Assembly: GCF_004349105.1 (NCBI RefSeq)
Contig: NZ_SMLB01000001.1
Location: 62,001 to 126,000, forward strand
Length of the DNA stretch: 64,000 bases
Reading direction: 5' to 3'
DNA from: Jiangella aurantiaca
Lineage (GTDB): Bacteria; Actinomycetota; Actinomycetes; Jiangellales; Jiangellaceae
In this document: piece after piece, positions 22,627-31,665 of the stretch
Layout of the letters: each line of letters begins with the position of its first letter
Numbering within the stretch: position 1 is the stretch's first letter
The notes under the pieces: model-generated
Told to the model about the DNA's origin: nothing
Seen by the model: only the letters and a program-made list of their open reading frames with translations
Databases searched by the model: none
Translations under genes and position numbers: made by a program

Positions 22627-25479
22627 GTGGCGAGGGGAACAGACAGGCGCCGAGACGGCCGGCCAGGGCCGGAGGCCGACGACGCACCCGCCACCCGCGA
22701 CGGCCTGCCGCCGCGGCTCGACGCGCCGGTTCGCCTGCTGGTCGGGCCGGCCAACTTCGCGGGTCAGGGCACTCGCTGGGCGCGCGCACTCGAGGAGCGG
22801 GTCCCCACCACGAAGGCGACCTCCTACGCGTTCCTCAAGGGCGTCCTCGACTATCCGGTCGACTACGGCATCCCGGCCGGCACCTACCGGCGCAGCCGCC
22901 GCTGGCAGCTGAACTTCGTCAACCACGTCATCCGCAACTACACGCACGTGCTCATCGAGGCGTCGCGGCCCATCTTCGGCACCTGGTACGGCCAGGACGC
23001 GTCGTACGACATCCCGCCGCTGCTCGCCAAGGGCCTGCAGGTGGGGCTCATCGCGCACGGCTCCGACGTCCGCATTCCGAGCCGGCACGTCGAGACCGAG
23101 CCGTGGTCGCCGTTCCCCGACCTCGAGGACGAGACCGTCGAGCTACTCGAGCGCAACTCCACCCGCGCGGTCGAGCTGTTCACGTCGTTCCCGGGCGCGG
23201 TCTACGTCTCCACCCCCGACCTCCTCGACTACGTCCCCAACGCGGTCTGGTGCCCGGTGGTCGTCGACGTCGACACCTGGCGCAGCGACGCGCCGGTGCT
23301 CGAGCACGAGAAGCCGGTGGTGGCGCACGCACCGAGCAAGTCGGCCATGAAGGGCTCCGAGCTCATCGACCCCATCATGGAGGGCCTCGCCGAGCGCGGC
23401 CTCATCACCTACCGCCGGGTCGAGGGCGTCGACCCCGCCGACATGCCGGGGGTCTACCGCGACGCCGACATCGTCCTCGACCAGTTCCGCGTCGGCAGTT
23501 ACGGCGTCGCCGCGTGCGAGGCGATGGCCGCGGGCCGGGTCGTGGTCGGCCACATCGCCCAGCACGTCCGCGACCGCGTCCTGGCCGACACCGGCCTCGA
23601 GCTGCCCATCGTCGAGGCGACGCCCGACACCATCGAGCAGGTCGTCCTCGACCTCGTCTCGCACCCCGAACGCGGCCGCGAGGTCGCCGCGCGCGGCCCG
23701 GCCTTCGTCGAGCAGGTGCACGACGGCCGCCGCTCGGCCGAGGCGCTGGCCTCGTTCGTCGAACGGCCGAGCGCTGTGCCGGCCGACTGGAAGCCGTCCT
23801 GGATCCGGCCCAAGGTCGTCATGATGGCCGGCAACGACATCGTCGTCGACGCCCGCGTGCTCAAGTACGCGCAGACGGTGGCCAACTGGGACCTCGACGT
23901 CACCTGCATCGGCATTCCCGGCCGCAAGCTCAAGGGCGCCCGCGAACTCGGCAAGGTGCACGTCCTCTGCCCGCCCATCCAGTCGAAGGTGCTGGTCACC
24001 GGGTGGCGCAAGCGGCTGGCCAACCTCAAGCCGTGGTTCAGCTCCGAGGCCGAGTACACGCTGGCCTACGGCCGCTGGCAGTACGCCAGCCGCGAGCTGC
24101 GCGGCGACCGTGGGCGCGACCGCCGCGACCGCGAGCGCGCCGGCGGCGTCGCAGCGGCGCCCGCGCCGGCCCGGCGACCCACCCGGGAGCGGCTGCTGCG
24201 GGCGGCGCGCTGGCGCTCGCTGCGGCTGCACCGCGCCATCCTCGATGCCCGCGCGTACCCGATCCGGCGGGCCAAGCGCAAGGTCGCCACGACCGACATG
24301 GGCATCGGCAAGCGGCGTGAGCGGCAGCTGGCCCTCTACCGCTACCTGCCCTCCGGCCGGTGGCGCCGGGTGATGCCCGAGGTGGTCGACCAGGAGCTGA
24401 CGCTGGGCCCGCTGCTCGACCGCATCCAGCCCGAGGTCATCCACGTGCACGACGTGTTCATGCTCGGCATCGCGGCGCGCGCGGCGCACCGTGCGGCCCT
24501 CGACGACCGCACCATCAAGATCATCTACGACGCGCACGAGTACATCCCGGGCGTGCCGGTCGTGGCGCCGCGCCGGGTCGCGGCCTACAGCGACCTCGAG
24601 CGCGAGTTCATCCACGACGCCGATCGCGTCATCACGGTGTCCGAGCCGCTGGCCGGGTGGCTGCAGCGCGACCACAAGCTGGCCACCCTGCCCGACGTCG
24701 TCCTCAACGCGCCTGTGGAGCCGCCGGAGGATGCCCAGGTCAAGGGCCTGCGCGAGCAGCTGCGGCTGCCCGAGGACGTCCCGCTGCTGGTGTACGGCGG
24801 CGGGGTCAACCGCGCCCGCGGCGTCGGGACGGCAGTCGAGGCGCTGCGGCAGCTGCCCGACGTCCACCTCGCCATCGTGGCTCGGGCCAACCCCGTCACC
24901 GCGGAGCTGCAGGCGCGCGCCGTCGAGCTGGGCGTGGGCGACCGCGTGCACCTGGCGCCGTTCGTCGACGCCGAGGTCGTGCCGCTGTACCTGCGCTCGG
25001 CCACCATCGGCCTCAGCCCGCTGCTGCACGCGCCCAACCACGACATCGCGGTGACGAACAAGTTCTGCGAATACATCGCCGCCGGGCTGCCCATCGTCAC
25101 CAGCGACACCCCGGCCCAGGCCGACCTGGTACGCGAGCTCGACCTCGGCGCGGTCTACAGCGCCGGCGACGTCGACGGCTTCGTGCGGGCGGTCCGGACG
25201 GTGCTCGCCGACCGCGACCGCATCGCCAAGCGCATCGCCGACGACCCCCAGCTGCGGCACCGGTTCTCGTGGGCCGCACAGGCCGAGGTCATCCGGTCGG
25301 TGTACGCCGAGGTCATGGAGAAGCTGCCCGACGCCGCCTGGGCGCCCGGCGCCACCATCGTCAAGCGGCTCGTGCCCGACCCGCCGGAGCCGCCGGAGAC
25401 GAAGTGGCGCGCTTTCAAGGACGCCGCAAGCGCCGCCGAGCGGGACCAGGAACAGACCCAGGAGAAGAAGCAGCGGTGA
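22627..25479 (+). CDS. Two-domain glycosyltransferase: AGQG domain then GT4
   Basis: The 950-aa protein has an N-terminal AGQG domain (about 30-380; LLVGPANFAGQGTRWARA, AHGSDVRIPSRH, DADIVLDQFRVGSYGVAACE) and a C-terminal GT4 (about 390-900). The GT4 opens VVMMAGNDIVVDARVLKYAQ and has IYDAHEYIPGVPVV, VITVSEPLAGWL, LVYGGGVNRARGVGTAVEAL and NKFCEYIAAGLPIVTSDTP. A basic insert (RDRRDRERAGG) lies between the GT4 lobes. Start GTG 22627 has GGAGGG 7 nt upstream; GTG 22603 is less likely. Two catalytic modules in one chain could add consecutive sugars. The stop overlaps the acetyltransferase start (GTGA). Confidence 0.8.
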   Translation: MARGTDRRRDGRPGPEADDAPATRDGLPPRLDAPVRLLVGPANFAGQGTRWARALEERVPTTKATSYAFLKGVLDYPVDYGIPAGTYRRSRRWQLNFVNHVIRNYTHVLIEASRPIFGTWYGQDASYDIPPLLAKGLQVGLIAHGSDVRIPSRHVETEPWSPFPDLEDETVELLERNSTRAVELFTSFPGAVYVSTPDLLDYVPNAVWCPVVVDVDTWRSDAPVLEHEKPVVAHAPSKSAMKGSELIDPIMEGLAERGLITYRRVEGVDPADMPGVYRDADIVLDQFRVGSYGVAACEAMAAGRVVVGHIAQHVRDRVLADTGLELPIVEATPDTIEQVVLDLVSHPERGREVAARGPAFVEQVHDGRRSAEALASFVERPSAVPADWKPSWIRPKVVMMAGNDIVVDARVLKYAQTVANWDLDVTCIGIPGRKLKGARELGKVHVLCPPIQSKVLVTGWRKRLANLKPWFSSEAEYTLAYGRWQYASRELRGDRGRDRRDRERAGGVAAAPAPARRPTRERLLRAARWRSLRLHRAILDARAYPIRRAKRKVATTDMGIGKRRERQLALYRYLPSGRWRRVMPEVVDQELTLGPLLDRIQPEVIHVHDVFMLGIAARAAHRAALDDRTIKIIYDAHEYIPGVPVVAPRRVAAYSDLEREFIHDADRVITVSEPLAGWLQRDHKLATLPDVVLNAPVEPPEDAQVKGLREQLRLPEDVPLLVYGGGVNRARGVGTAVEALRQLPDVHLAIVARANPVTAELQARAVELGVGDRVHLAPFVDAEVVPLYLRSATIGLSPLLHAPNHDIAVTNKFCEYIAAGLPIVTSDTPAQADLVRELDLGAVYSAGDVDGFVRAVRTVLADRDRIAKRIADDPQLRHRFSWAAQAEVIRSVYAEVMEKLPDAAWAPGATIVKRLVPDPPEPPETKWRAFKDAASAAERDQEQTQEKKQR

Positions 25480-26090
25480 ACGTGCGCATCATGGCCTCGG
25501 CCGACGTCGACGACAACGCCGAGATCGGTGCGGGCTCGTCGGTCTGGCACCTGGCCCAGGTCCGCGAGAAGGCCGTGCTCGGCCGTAACTGCGTCATCGG
25601 CCGCGGCGCCTACATCGGCACCGGCGTCCGGGCCGGCGACAACTGCAAGGTCCAGAACTACGCGCTGGTCTACGAGCCGGCGGTGCTCGAGGACGGCGTG
25701 TTCGTGGGCCCCGCGGCGGTGCTCACCAACGACACCTTCCCGCGTGCGGTGAACCCGGACGGCAGCGCCAAGAGCGCCGCTGACTGGGACGCCGTCGGCG
25801 TCACGCTGCGCGAGGGGTGCTCCGTGGGCGCGCGGGCGGTGTGCGTGGCTCCGGTCACCGTGGGACGATGGGCTACCGTAGCCGCCGGAGCCGTCGTCAC
25901 CCGCGACGTCCCCGATTTCGCGCTGGTGGTGGGCGTGCCGGCGCGGCGGGTCGCGTGGGTGGGACGCGCCGGTGTCCCGCTCGAGGACGCCGGCGGGGGC
26001 ACGTGGCGGTGCCCGCGCACCGGCGAGCTGTACATCGAAGAGCACGGGCACCTGCGGGAAGCCGGTCAGAGCACGGAGGACAACGCATGA
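25476..26090 (+). CDS. UDP-amino-sugar N-acetyltransferase, WlbB/WbpD type
   Basis: Hexapeptide-repeat (left-handed beta-helix) acetyltransferase, 204 aa. Repeats run through NAEIGAGSSVWHLAQVREKA, then CVIGRGAYIGTGVRAGDNCK and ALVYEPAVLEDGVFVGPAAV. The trio with the next two genes (aminotransferase and Gfo/Idh/MocA dehydrogenase) matches WlbB-WlbC-WlbA, which makes UDP-2,3-diacetamido-2,3-dideoxy-glucuronate from UDP-GlcNAcA; this enzyme would acetylate the 3-amino group using acetyl-CoA. GTG 25476 overlaps the previous stop; GTG 25482 and ATG 25491 are alternatives. The last 25 residues are an extension beyond the helix. Confidence 0.88.
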   Translation: MNVRIMASADVDDNAEIGAGSSVWHLAQVREKAVLGRNCVIGRGAYIGTGVRAGDNCKVQNYALVYEPAVLEDGVFVGPAAVLTNDTFPRAVNPDGSAKSAADWDAVGVTLREGCSVGARAVCVAPVTVGRWATVAAGAVVTRDVPDFALVVGVPARRVAWVGRAGVPLEDAGGGTWRCPRTGELYIEEHGHLREAGQSTEDNA

Positions 26091-27178
26091 GCACCAGCCC
26101 GATCCCCGCCGCGAAGCCGATCATCGGCGACGAGGAGCGGGAGGCGGTCGACCGCGTGCTGCGCACCGGCATGATGGCGCAGGGACCGGAGGTCGCGGCT
26201 TTCGAGCAGGAGTTCTCGGCCGAGCTGGTGGCCGGGCGCGCCTGCGTCGCCGTCAATTCCGGCACCTCGGGCCTGCACCTGGGCCTGTTGGCCGCCGGCG
26301 TGGGCCCCGGTGACGAGGTCATCGTCCCGTCCTTCACCTTCGCCGCCACCGCCAACTCCGTCGCGCTCACCGGCGCCACCCCGGTGTTCGCCGACATCGA
26401 GCCGCAGTACTTCTGTCTCGATCCGGCCTCCGTCGAGGCCGCGGTCTCGGAGCGGACCGTCGGCATCATGCCGGTCCACCTTTACGGCCACCCTGCCGAC
26501 ATGACGGCGCTCGGCGACATCGCCGAGCGGCAGGGCCTCAAGCTGTTCGAGGACGCCGCCCAGGCGCACGCCGCCACCTGGAAGGGCGCGCCGGTTGGCT
26601 CGTTCGGCACGTTCGCCATGTTCAGCCTGTACCCGACGAAGAACATGACGTCGGGCGAGGGCGGCATGGTCAGCACCGGCGACACCGACCTCGAGCGCCG
26701 GCTGCGGCTGCTGCGCAACCAGGGCATGCTGCGCCAGTACGAGAACGAGCTGGTCGGCCTGAACAACCGGATGACCGACATCCACGCCGCCATCGGCCGT
26801 GTGCAGCTGAGGAAGCTGGCCGGCTGGACCAAGCAGCGGCAGGAGAACGCGGCGTTCCTCGACGCCAACCTCGAGGGTGTCGTGGTCCCGCCGGTGTCCG
26901 AGCACGCGACGCACGTCTACCACCAGTACACGATCCGGGTGGCCGGCGACCGCGACCGCTTCGCCGCGGCGCTGCGCGACGAGCACGGTGTCGGCTGCGG
27001 GGTCTACTACCCGATCCCCAACCACCGGCTGCCGTCGTTCGGCCGCGAGGCCGACCTCCCCGAGACGGAGCGGGCCGCCGCCGAGGTCCTCTCGCTGCCG
27101 GTCCATCCGTCGCTGAGCTCCGACGACCTCGACCGCATCGCGACGGCTGTGAACACGCTGGCGAAGGCGGGTGCGTGA
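26087..27178 (+). CDS. UDP-3-keto-sugar aminotransferase, DegT/WlbC/WbpE type
   Basis: PLP-dependent sugar aminotransferase, 363 aa. Motifs include NSGTSGLHLGLLAAGVGPGD, PSFTFAATANSV, PVHLYGHPADM, FEDAAQAHAA and SLYPTKNMTSGEGG, where Lys185 should form the Schiff base. It is predicted to convert the 3-keto intermediate made by the following dehydrogenase to a 3-amino sugar. ATG 26087 overlaps the acetyltransferase stop (ATGA) and is preceded by GGAGGA 6 nt upstream. Strong operon coupling on both sides. Confidence 0.92.
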   Translation: MSTSPIPAAKPIIGDEEREAVDRVLRTGMMAQGPEVAAFEQEFSAELVAGRACVAVNSGTSGLHLGLLAAGVGPGDEVIVPSFTFAATANSVALTGATPVFADIEPQYFCLDPASVEAAVSERTVGIMPVHLYGHPADMTALGDIAERQGLKLFEDAAQAHAATWKGAPVGSFGTFAMFSLYPTKNMTSGEGGMVSTGDTDLERRLRLLRNQGMLRQYENELVGLNNRMTDIHAAIGRVQLRKLAGWTKQRQENAAFLDANLEGVVVPPVSEHATHVYHQYTIRVAGDRDRFAAALRDEHGVGCGVYYPIPNHRLPSFGREADLPETERAAAEVLSLPVHPSLSSDDLDRIATAVNTLAKAGA

Positions 27179-28170
27179 TGACCAACCTGCGAGCCGGGCT
27201 GATCGGCCTGGGCATGATGGGCCGGCACCACGCGCGGGTGCTGCGCTCCATCGACGGCGTCGACCTCGTGGGCGTGGCCGACCCCGCCGGCGACCCGCAC
27301 AAGGTGGCCGGCGGCCTGCCCGTGCTGCCCGACATCGAGTCGCTCATCGGCGTCGGCCTCGATTACTGCGTCGTCGCCACGCCGACGGCCTACCACGAAG
27401 AGGTCGGCCTGGCGCTGGCCGCTGCGGGCGTGCACGCGCTCGTCGAGAAGCCGCTGGCCAAGGACAGCGAGGGCTCGGCCAAGCTGGCCGCGGCGTTCCA
27501 GGCGGCCGGCCTGGTCGGCGCCGTCGGCCACATCGAGCGCTACAACCCGGCGCTGCAGAGTCTGCGCTCGCGGCTGCTCGACGGCGAGCTCGGCGACATC
27601 TACCAGATCATCACCCGGCGGCAGGGCCCGTTCCCGGCCCGCATCGCCGACGTCGGCGTCGTCAAGGATCTTGCCACGCACGACATCGACCTCACCGCCT
27701 GGGTCGTGGGCTCGCCGTTCGTGTCCGTGGCGGCCCGGACGGTGCACAAGAGCGGCCGCGACCACGAGGACCTCGTCGCCGTGACCGGCCAGCTGGCCGA
27801 CGGCACCGTCACCAGCCACCTGGTCAACTGGCTGTCACCGATGAAGGAGCGGGTCACCATCGTCACCGGTGACCGCGGCGCCTACATCGCCGACACCCTG
27901 CACGCCGACCTCACGTTCCACGCCAACGGGTCCATCCCTACGGCCTGGGACGACCTCGCCCAGTTCCGCGGCGTGTCCGAGGGCGACGTCGTCCGGTACG
28001 CCATCGCCAAGCCGGAGCCGCTGCGCACCGAGCACGAGGCGTTCCGCGACGCCCTCCTCGGCAAGGAGACCGACATCGTCACCATGCAGCAGGGCCTGGC
28101 GACGGTCGAGGTCGCCGAGGCCGTCCTCGCCTCCGCCCGCGACGGCAGCACCGTGCGGTTGCCACACTAG
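27178..28170 (+). CDS. Gfo/Idh/MocA sugar dehydrogenase, WlbA/WbpB type
   Basis: NAD(P)-dependent oxidoreductase that would oxidise C3 of UDP-GlcNAcA. The 330-aa protein has the N-terminal Rossmann motif GLIGLGMMGRHHARVL and a VEKPLAKD motif carrying the conserved Lys. A GHIERYNPA block and KDLATHDIDLTAWVVGSP, with the active-site Asp/His region, follow. ATG 27178 shares one base with the previous stop; GTG 27175 is one codon upstream in frame. Last gene of the operon; a family A palindrome follows. Confidence 0.9.
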   Translation: MTNLRAGLIGLGMMGRHHARVLRSIDGVDLVGVADPAGDPHKVAGGLPVLPDIESLIGVGLDYCVVATPTAYHEEVGLALAAAGVHALVEKPLAKDSEGSAKLAAAFQAAGLVGAVGHIERYNPALQSLRSRLLDGELGDIYQIITRRQGPFPARIADVGVVKDLATHDIDLTAWVVGSPFVSVAARTVHKSGRDHEDLVAVTGQLADGTVTSHLVNWLSPMKERVTIVTGDRGAYIADTLHADLTFHANGSIPTAWDDLAQFRGVSEGDVVRYAIAKPEPLRTEHEAFRDALLGKETDIVTMQQGLATVEVAEAVLASARDGSTVRLPH

Positions 28171-28199
28171 CGTCCCGCGGCAGCGACGGATGCCCGGCA

Positions 28200-28279
28200 A
28201 TCCGGCGGATGCCCGCCGATCCGGCCGGTCAGGGTCGGATCACGGCTGCAAGCGTCGGATTCGCGGGCATCCGCCGGAT
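28200..28279. repeat. Palindromic interspersed repeat, family A copy 2
   Basis: Perfect 16-bp arms ATCCGGCGGATGCCCG (28200-28215) and CGGGCATCCGCCGGAT (28264-28279) lie between convergent genes. The core matches 10689-10783. Here it may also act as a bidirectional terminator. Confidence 0.75.
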
Positions 28280-28314
28280 CCACCGGCAACTCGTTGGGGC
28301 GGGATGGAGGGCGG

Positions 28315-30489
28315 TCACTCCTGCGGCGTCATCGCCCGGTTCAGCCGTTCGCCCAGAACCGGAGCCAGCGCCGCAGCGTACTCCCGTGTGAGGTGGCTGT
28401 AGTCGCGGTAGACGATGACGTCGCCCACCACCGGGTAGCAGTACTCGTCGTCGCAGAAGCGGTCGGTGAGGTCGGCCACGTGCACCTTGGGGTCGTCGAG
28501 GCGCTCGGCCGCCACAGCCGCGGCGTCGTCGGGCAGGTCGTCGGGCGACGTGGCACAGTCGATCGGGTCGCCCGGATGCGCCGACAGGCAGGTGGGCACG
28601 TACTCGCCGTTCGTCGGCGGCACGTCGCGGAGCACGACGACGTCCTTGCCCGACTCCGTCCACTCGTCCCAGATCGGTGCGAAACCGTCGTGGGCGGGGT
28701 CGTCGAACTCGGTGTCAGCGCCGTCGGTGAACCCGTAGGCGTTGGTGAACGACGAGGTCAGGACCATGGAGATGGCGTCGTCGGCAGCGACCTCGTCGCG
28801 GACGTCGCGCACCCACTGGTCGCAGCTGTCGGCGGCCTCGCCGGTCTGCTCGGAGTCGAGCTCGCGGCGCGCGGCCGTCACCGGGCAGGAGCCCTTGAGG
28901 TAGGTGACGATCGTCCAGTGGCTCGACTCGGCGATGAGCTCGAGCGCGGGCAGCCAGTGGGTGGCGTGGGAGTCGCCGACCAGCGCGATGACCCGCTTGG
29001 GGTCGGGCCCGGTGTAGCCCTTTTCGCACCGGATGACGTCGGGCTGGGTGATGGCCTGCTGGCACTCCTGGTAGTCGGAGCGCCGGTTCTGCTCGACCGC
29101 GACCTCGGGCGGCGGGATGAGCGGTCCGGAGCCGACGGGGTCGCAGCCGCTGTCAGCGGCGAGCGCGGCCGGCCCCACGCACGGCTCGGTGACGGCCTCG
29201 GCGGACAGGACGGCCTCGGCGCGGGCCTCTGCCTCGGCCTCACGGCGGTCGAGGTCGTCGGTCACGGCGACGGTGCCGGCCACGACCAGCGCCATGCCGG
29301 TGACGGCGAACGCGAACGACCGCCACGGGGCGGCGGCGAGGAACGTGCGGGTGCGCAGCGGATCCTCGACGTAGACCTTGCTGAGCCAGGCCAGCACCAG
29401 GGTGGCCGCGAAGATGCCGAGCTTGTCGCCGACGCGCAACTCCGTGCCGGTGACGTGCGGCAGCACCACGATCAGCGGCCAGTGCCACAGGTACACCGAG
29501 TAGGAGATGTCGCCGACGAACGTGGCCGGGCGGCGGGTCAGCCACCAGTGCGGCGTGAACCGGCGGGACGTCGGGCCGGCAGCCATGACGGCCACCGTGC
29601 CCAGCACCGGCAGCAGTGCCACCCAGCCGGGGAACAGCGTGGCGCCGTCGTAGGTGACGCCGGCGACGACGATGGCGGCCAGCCCGGCGCCGCCGAGCAG
29701 CGCGCGGACGATGCCGCGGCGGGCCGTACGGACGGGCAGCAGCGCCAGCAGCGCGCCCGCGGCGAACTCCCAGATGCGGGTGGGCGTGACGAAGTAGGCG
29801 GCGGCAGGATCGGCGTACGTGGCGACGACGGACCAGGTCAGCGACGCCGCGCCGAGGACCGCGATGCCGGCGGCCAGCAGTCGCCGGGTGGACCACCGGA
29901 CCCACGCGCGGCGGCTCAGCACGACGATGCCCAGCACCAGCACCGGCCACACGACGTAGAACTGCTCCTCGACCGACAGTGACCAGTAGTGCTGCGCCAG
30001 CGTGGGCGCGGTGTCCTGGGCCATGTAGTCGACGGCGTCGGAGGCCAGCGCCCAGTTCTGCACGTAGAGGGCGCTGGCGGCCAGCTGGCGCGCGGTGGCG
30101 GCCCACTCCGTCGCCGGCAGCAGCGTGACCGCCGCGACCGCGCCCAGCGCCAGCACCAGCAGCGACGCCGGCAACAGCCGGCGGATACGGCGTGCCCAGA
30201 ACCGGCGCAGCGACAGCGTGCCGGTGCGGATGGTCTCGCGGTGGATGTGGTCGGTGATGAGGTAGCCGGAGATGACGAAGAACACGTCGACGCCGACGAA
30301 CCCGCCGCTCAGCTCGGTGGGCCAGAGGTGGAAGAACACCACGAGCAGCACGGCGACCGCGCGCAGCCCCTGGAGCTCCGGCCGGTGCCGGGTCACCCCC
30401 GCGGCCGTGGCCGTGGTGGTCCGCCGCCGCGCCGCCGGCGCCGCGGGCTCGGCCGGGTGGTCCGGACGGACCTGGGCATCGGTGCTCAT
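28315..30489 (-). CDS. OafA/YrhL-type sugar O-acyltransferase with SGNH domain
   Basis: Integral-membrane acyltransferase of 724 aa that would O-acylate glycans at the membrane. The N-terminal acyltransferase-3 domain (about 30-390) carries HRPELQGLRAVAVLLVVFFH, VDVFFVISGYLI, HYWSLSVEEQFYVVWP and SYSVYLWHWPL across some ten hydrophobic helices. The C-terminal periplasmic SGNH domain (about 430-720) shows block I GDSHATHW and the catalytic Asp-His pair in DYSHLT, plus several Cys. ATG 30489 overlaps the epimerase stop (ATGA), so both are co-expressed. Acyl group and acceptor unknown. Confidence 0.92.
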   Translation of the reverse strand: MSTDAQVRPDHPAEPAAPAARRRTTTATAAGVTRHRPELQGLRAVAVLLVVFFHLWPTELSGGFVGVDVFFVISGYLITDHIHRETIRTGTLSLRRFWARRIRRLLPASLLVLALGAVAAVTLLPATEWAATARQLAASALYVQNWALASDAVDYMAQDTAPTLAQHYWSLSVEEQFYVVWPVLVLGIVVLSRRAWVRWSTRRLLAAGIAVLGAASLTWSVVATYADPAAAYFVTPTRIWEFAAGALLALLPVRTARRGIVRALLGGAGLAAIVVAGVTYDGATLFPGWVALLPVLGTVAVMAAGPTSRRFTPHWWLTRRPATFVGDISYSVYLWHWPLIVVLPHVTGTELRVGDKLGIFAATLVLAWLSKVYVEDPLRTRTFLAAAPWRSFAFAVTGMALVVAGTVAVTDDLDRREAEAEARAEAVLSAEAVTEPCVGPAALAADSGCDPVGSGPLIPPPEVAVEQNRRSDYQECQQAITQPDVIRCEKGYTGPDPKRVIALVGDSHATHWLPALELIAESSHWTIVTYLKGSCPVTAARRELDSEQTGEAADSCDQWVRDVRDEVAADDAISMVLTSSFTNAYGFTDGADTEFDDPAHDGFAPIWDEWTESGKDVVVLRDVPPTNGEYVPTCLSAHPGDPIDCATSPDDLPDDAAAVAAERLDDPKVHVADLTDRFCDDEYCYPVVGDVIVYRDYSHLTREYAAALAPVLGERLNRAMTPQE

Positions 30490-31556
30490 GCCGGACCCCC
30501 GCGGACCAGGGCGTCGACCACCTGACCCGCGGCATGGCCGTCGCCGTACGGGGTGCCCTGCGGCGCCGACGGCACCGGCCGGGTGACGGCGTCGGCGAGG
30601 TCGGCAGGCTCGGGCACCAGCACGTTCCAGTCGTCGTGCAGGGTCTCCAGCCACTCCGTCTCGGTGCGCAGCGTGCTGCAGGGCCGGCCCAGCAGGTAGG
30701 CCTCCTTCTGCAGGCCGCCGGAGTCGGTGACCACGCCCGCGGAGTGCAGGACGGCCGCGACCATGCCCGGGTAGGGCAGCGGCGACGCGGTGTGCAGCGC
30801 GCTGCCCGGCCGCTCGAGGGCGATGCCGAACTCGCGGCAGCGGACCACCAGGCGCGGGTGCGCCAGCAGCAGCACCGGCACCGGCAGCCCGGCCAGCGCG
30901 TCGACCACCGCGGTGAGCCGCTTGGGGTCGTCGGTGTTCTCGGCCCGGTGGATGGTGGCCGCGACGTAGCCGCCCGGCTCGAACCCGGCCGGCAGCTCCG
31001 GCGCGGTGTCGCGGACGGCGTCGCGGACCCGGAAGCAGACGTCGGTCATGACGTCGCCGACCCGGACGGTGCGCTCGGCCAGGCCCTCGCGGGCGAGGTT
31101 CGTCACGGCGACGTCGGTGGGCGCCAGCAGGAGGTCGGCGGCATGGTCGGTGAGTACCCGATTGTGCTCCTCGGGCATCGCCCGGTTGAACGAGCGCAGG
31201 CCGGCCTCGAGGTGGGCGACGGGCAGGTGCAGCTTGACCGCGGCAAGCGTTCCGGCCAGGGTGGAGTTGGTGTCGCCGTAGACGAGCACCCAGTCGGGGC
31301 GGCGGTCGGCCAGCACGCTGTCCAGCGCCGCCAGCATGGTGCCGGTCTGCGTGCCGTGGCTGCCCGAGCCGATGCCCAGGTGCACGTCGGGTGCGGGGAT
31401 GCGCAGGTCGGCGAAGAACACGTCGGACATGTCGGCGTCGTAGTGCTGCCCCGTGTGCACGATGACGTGCTCGTGTCCGCCCGCCGTCAAGGCCTCGGCC
31501 ACCGGAGCGAGCTTGACGAATTGCGGGCGGGCTCCGACGATGCTGAGCACCTGCAT
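30486..31556 (-). CDS. wecB: UDP-N-acetylglucosamine 2-epimerase (non-hydrolysing)
   Basis: Interconverts UDP-GlcNAc and UDP-ManNAc, or acts on the 2,3-diacetamido uronic acid as WbpI does. The 356-aa length is standard. Catalytic neighbourhoods are present: GARPQFVKLAPV, YGDTNST, HLEAGLRS, PEEHNR and the His in TIHRAEN. SPLPYPGM and DSGGLQKEAYLLG complete the family signature. ATG 31556 has GAGGA upstream. The divergent gene encodes a nucleotide-sugar dehydrogenase, so the pair could yield UDP-ManNAcA. Which substrate is used in vivo is not decided by sequence. Confidence 0.93.
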   Translation of the reverse strand: MQVLSIVGARPQFVKLAPVAEALTAGGHEHVIVHTGQHYDADMSDVFFADLRIPAPDVHLGIGSGSHGTQTGTMLAALDSVLADRRPDWVLVYGDTNSTLAGTLAAVKLHLPVAHLEAGLRSFNRAMPEEHNRVLTDHAADLLLAPTDVAVTNLAREGLAERTVRVGDVMTDVCFRVRDAVRDTAPELPAGFEPGGYVAATIHRAENTDDPKRLTAVVDALAGLPVPVLLLAHPRLVVRCREFGIALERPGSALHTASPLPYPGMVAAVLHSAGVVTDSGGLQKEAYLLGRPCSTLRTETEWLETLHDDWNVLVPEPADLADAVTRPVPSAPQGTPYGDGHAAGQVVDALVRGGPA

Positions 31557-31665
31557 GGAAGACCGTCCTCGAAACCTCTGCACGACCAGACGTAGGGCAA
31601 GGCCGCAAGCCAACCCCGGTAGCCTATACGCCGGACCGAATCCGCCATCACGACCGAGGTCATAC

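Noticed and set aside
23143-25260. A 705-codon minus-strand frame inside the AGQG-GT4 gene
   Set aside because: Composition-driven antisense frame; no start context or family match.
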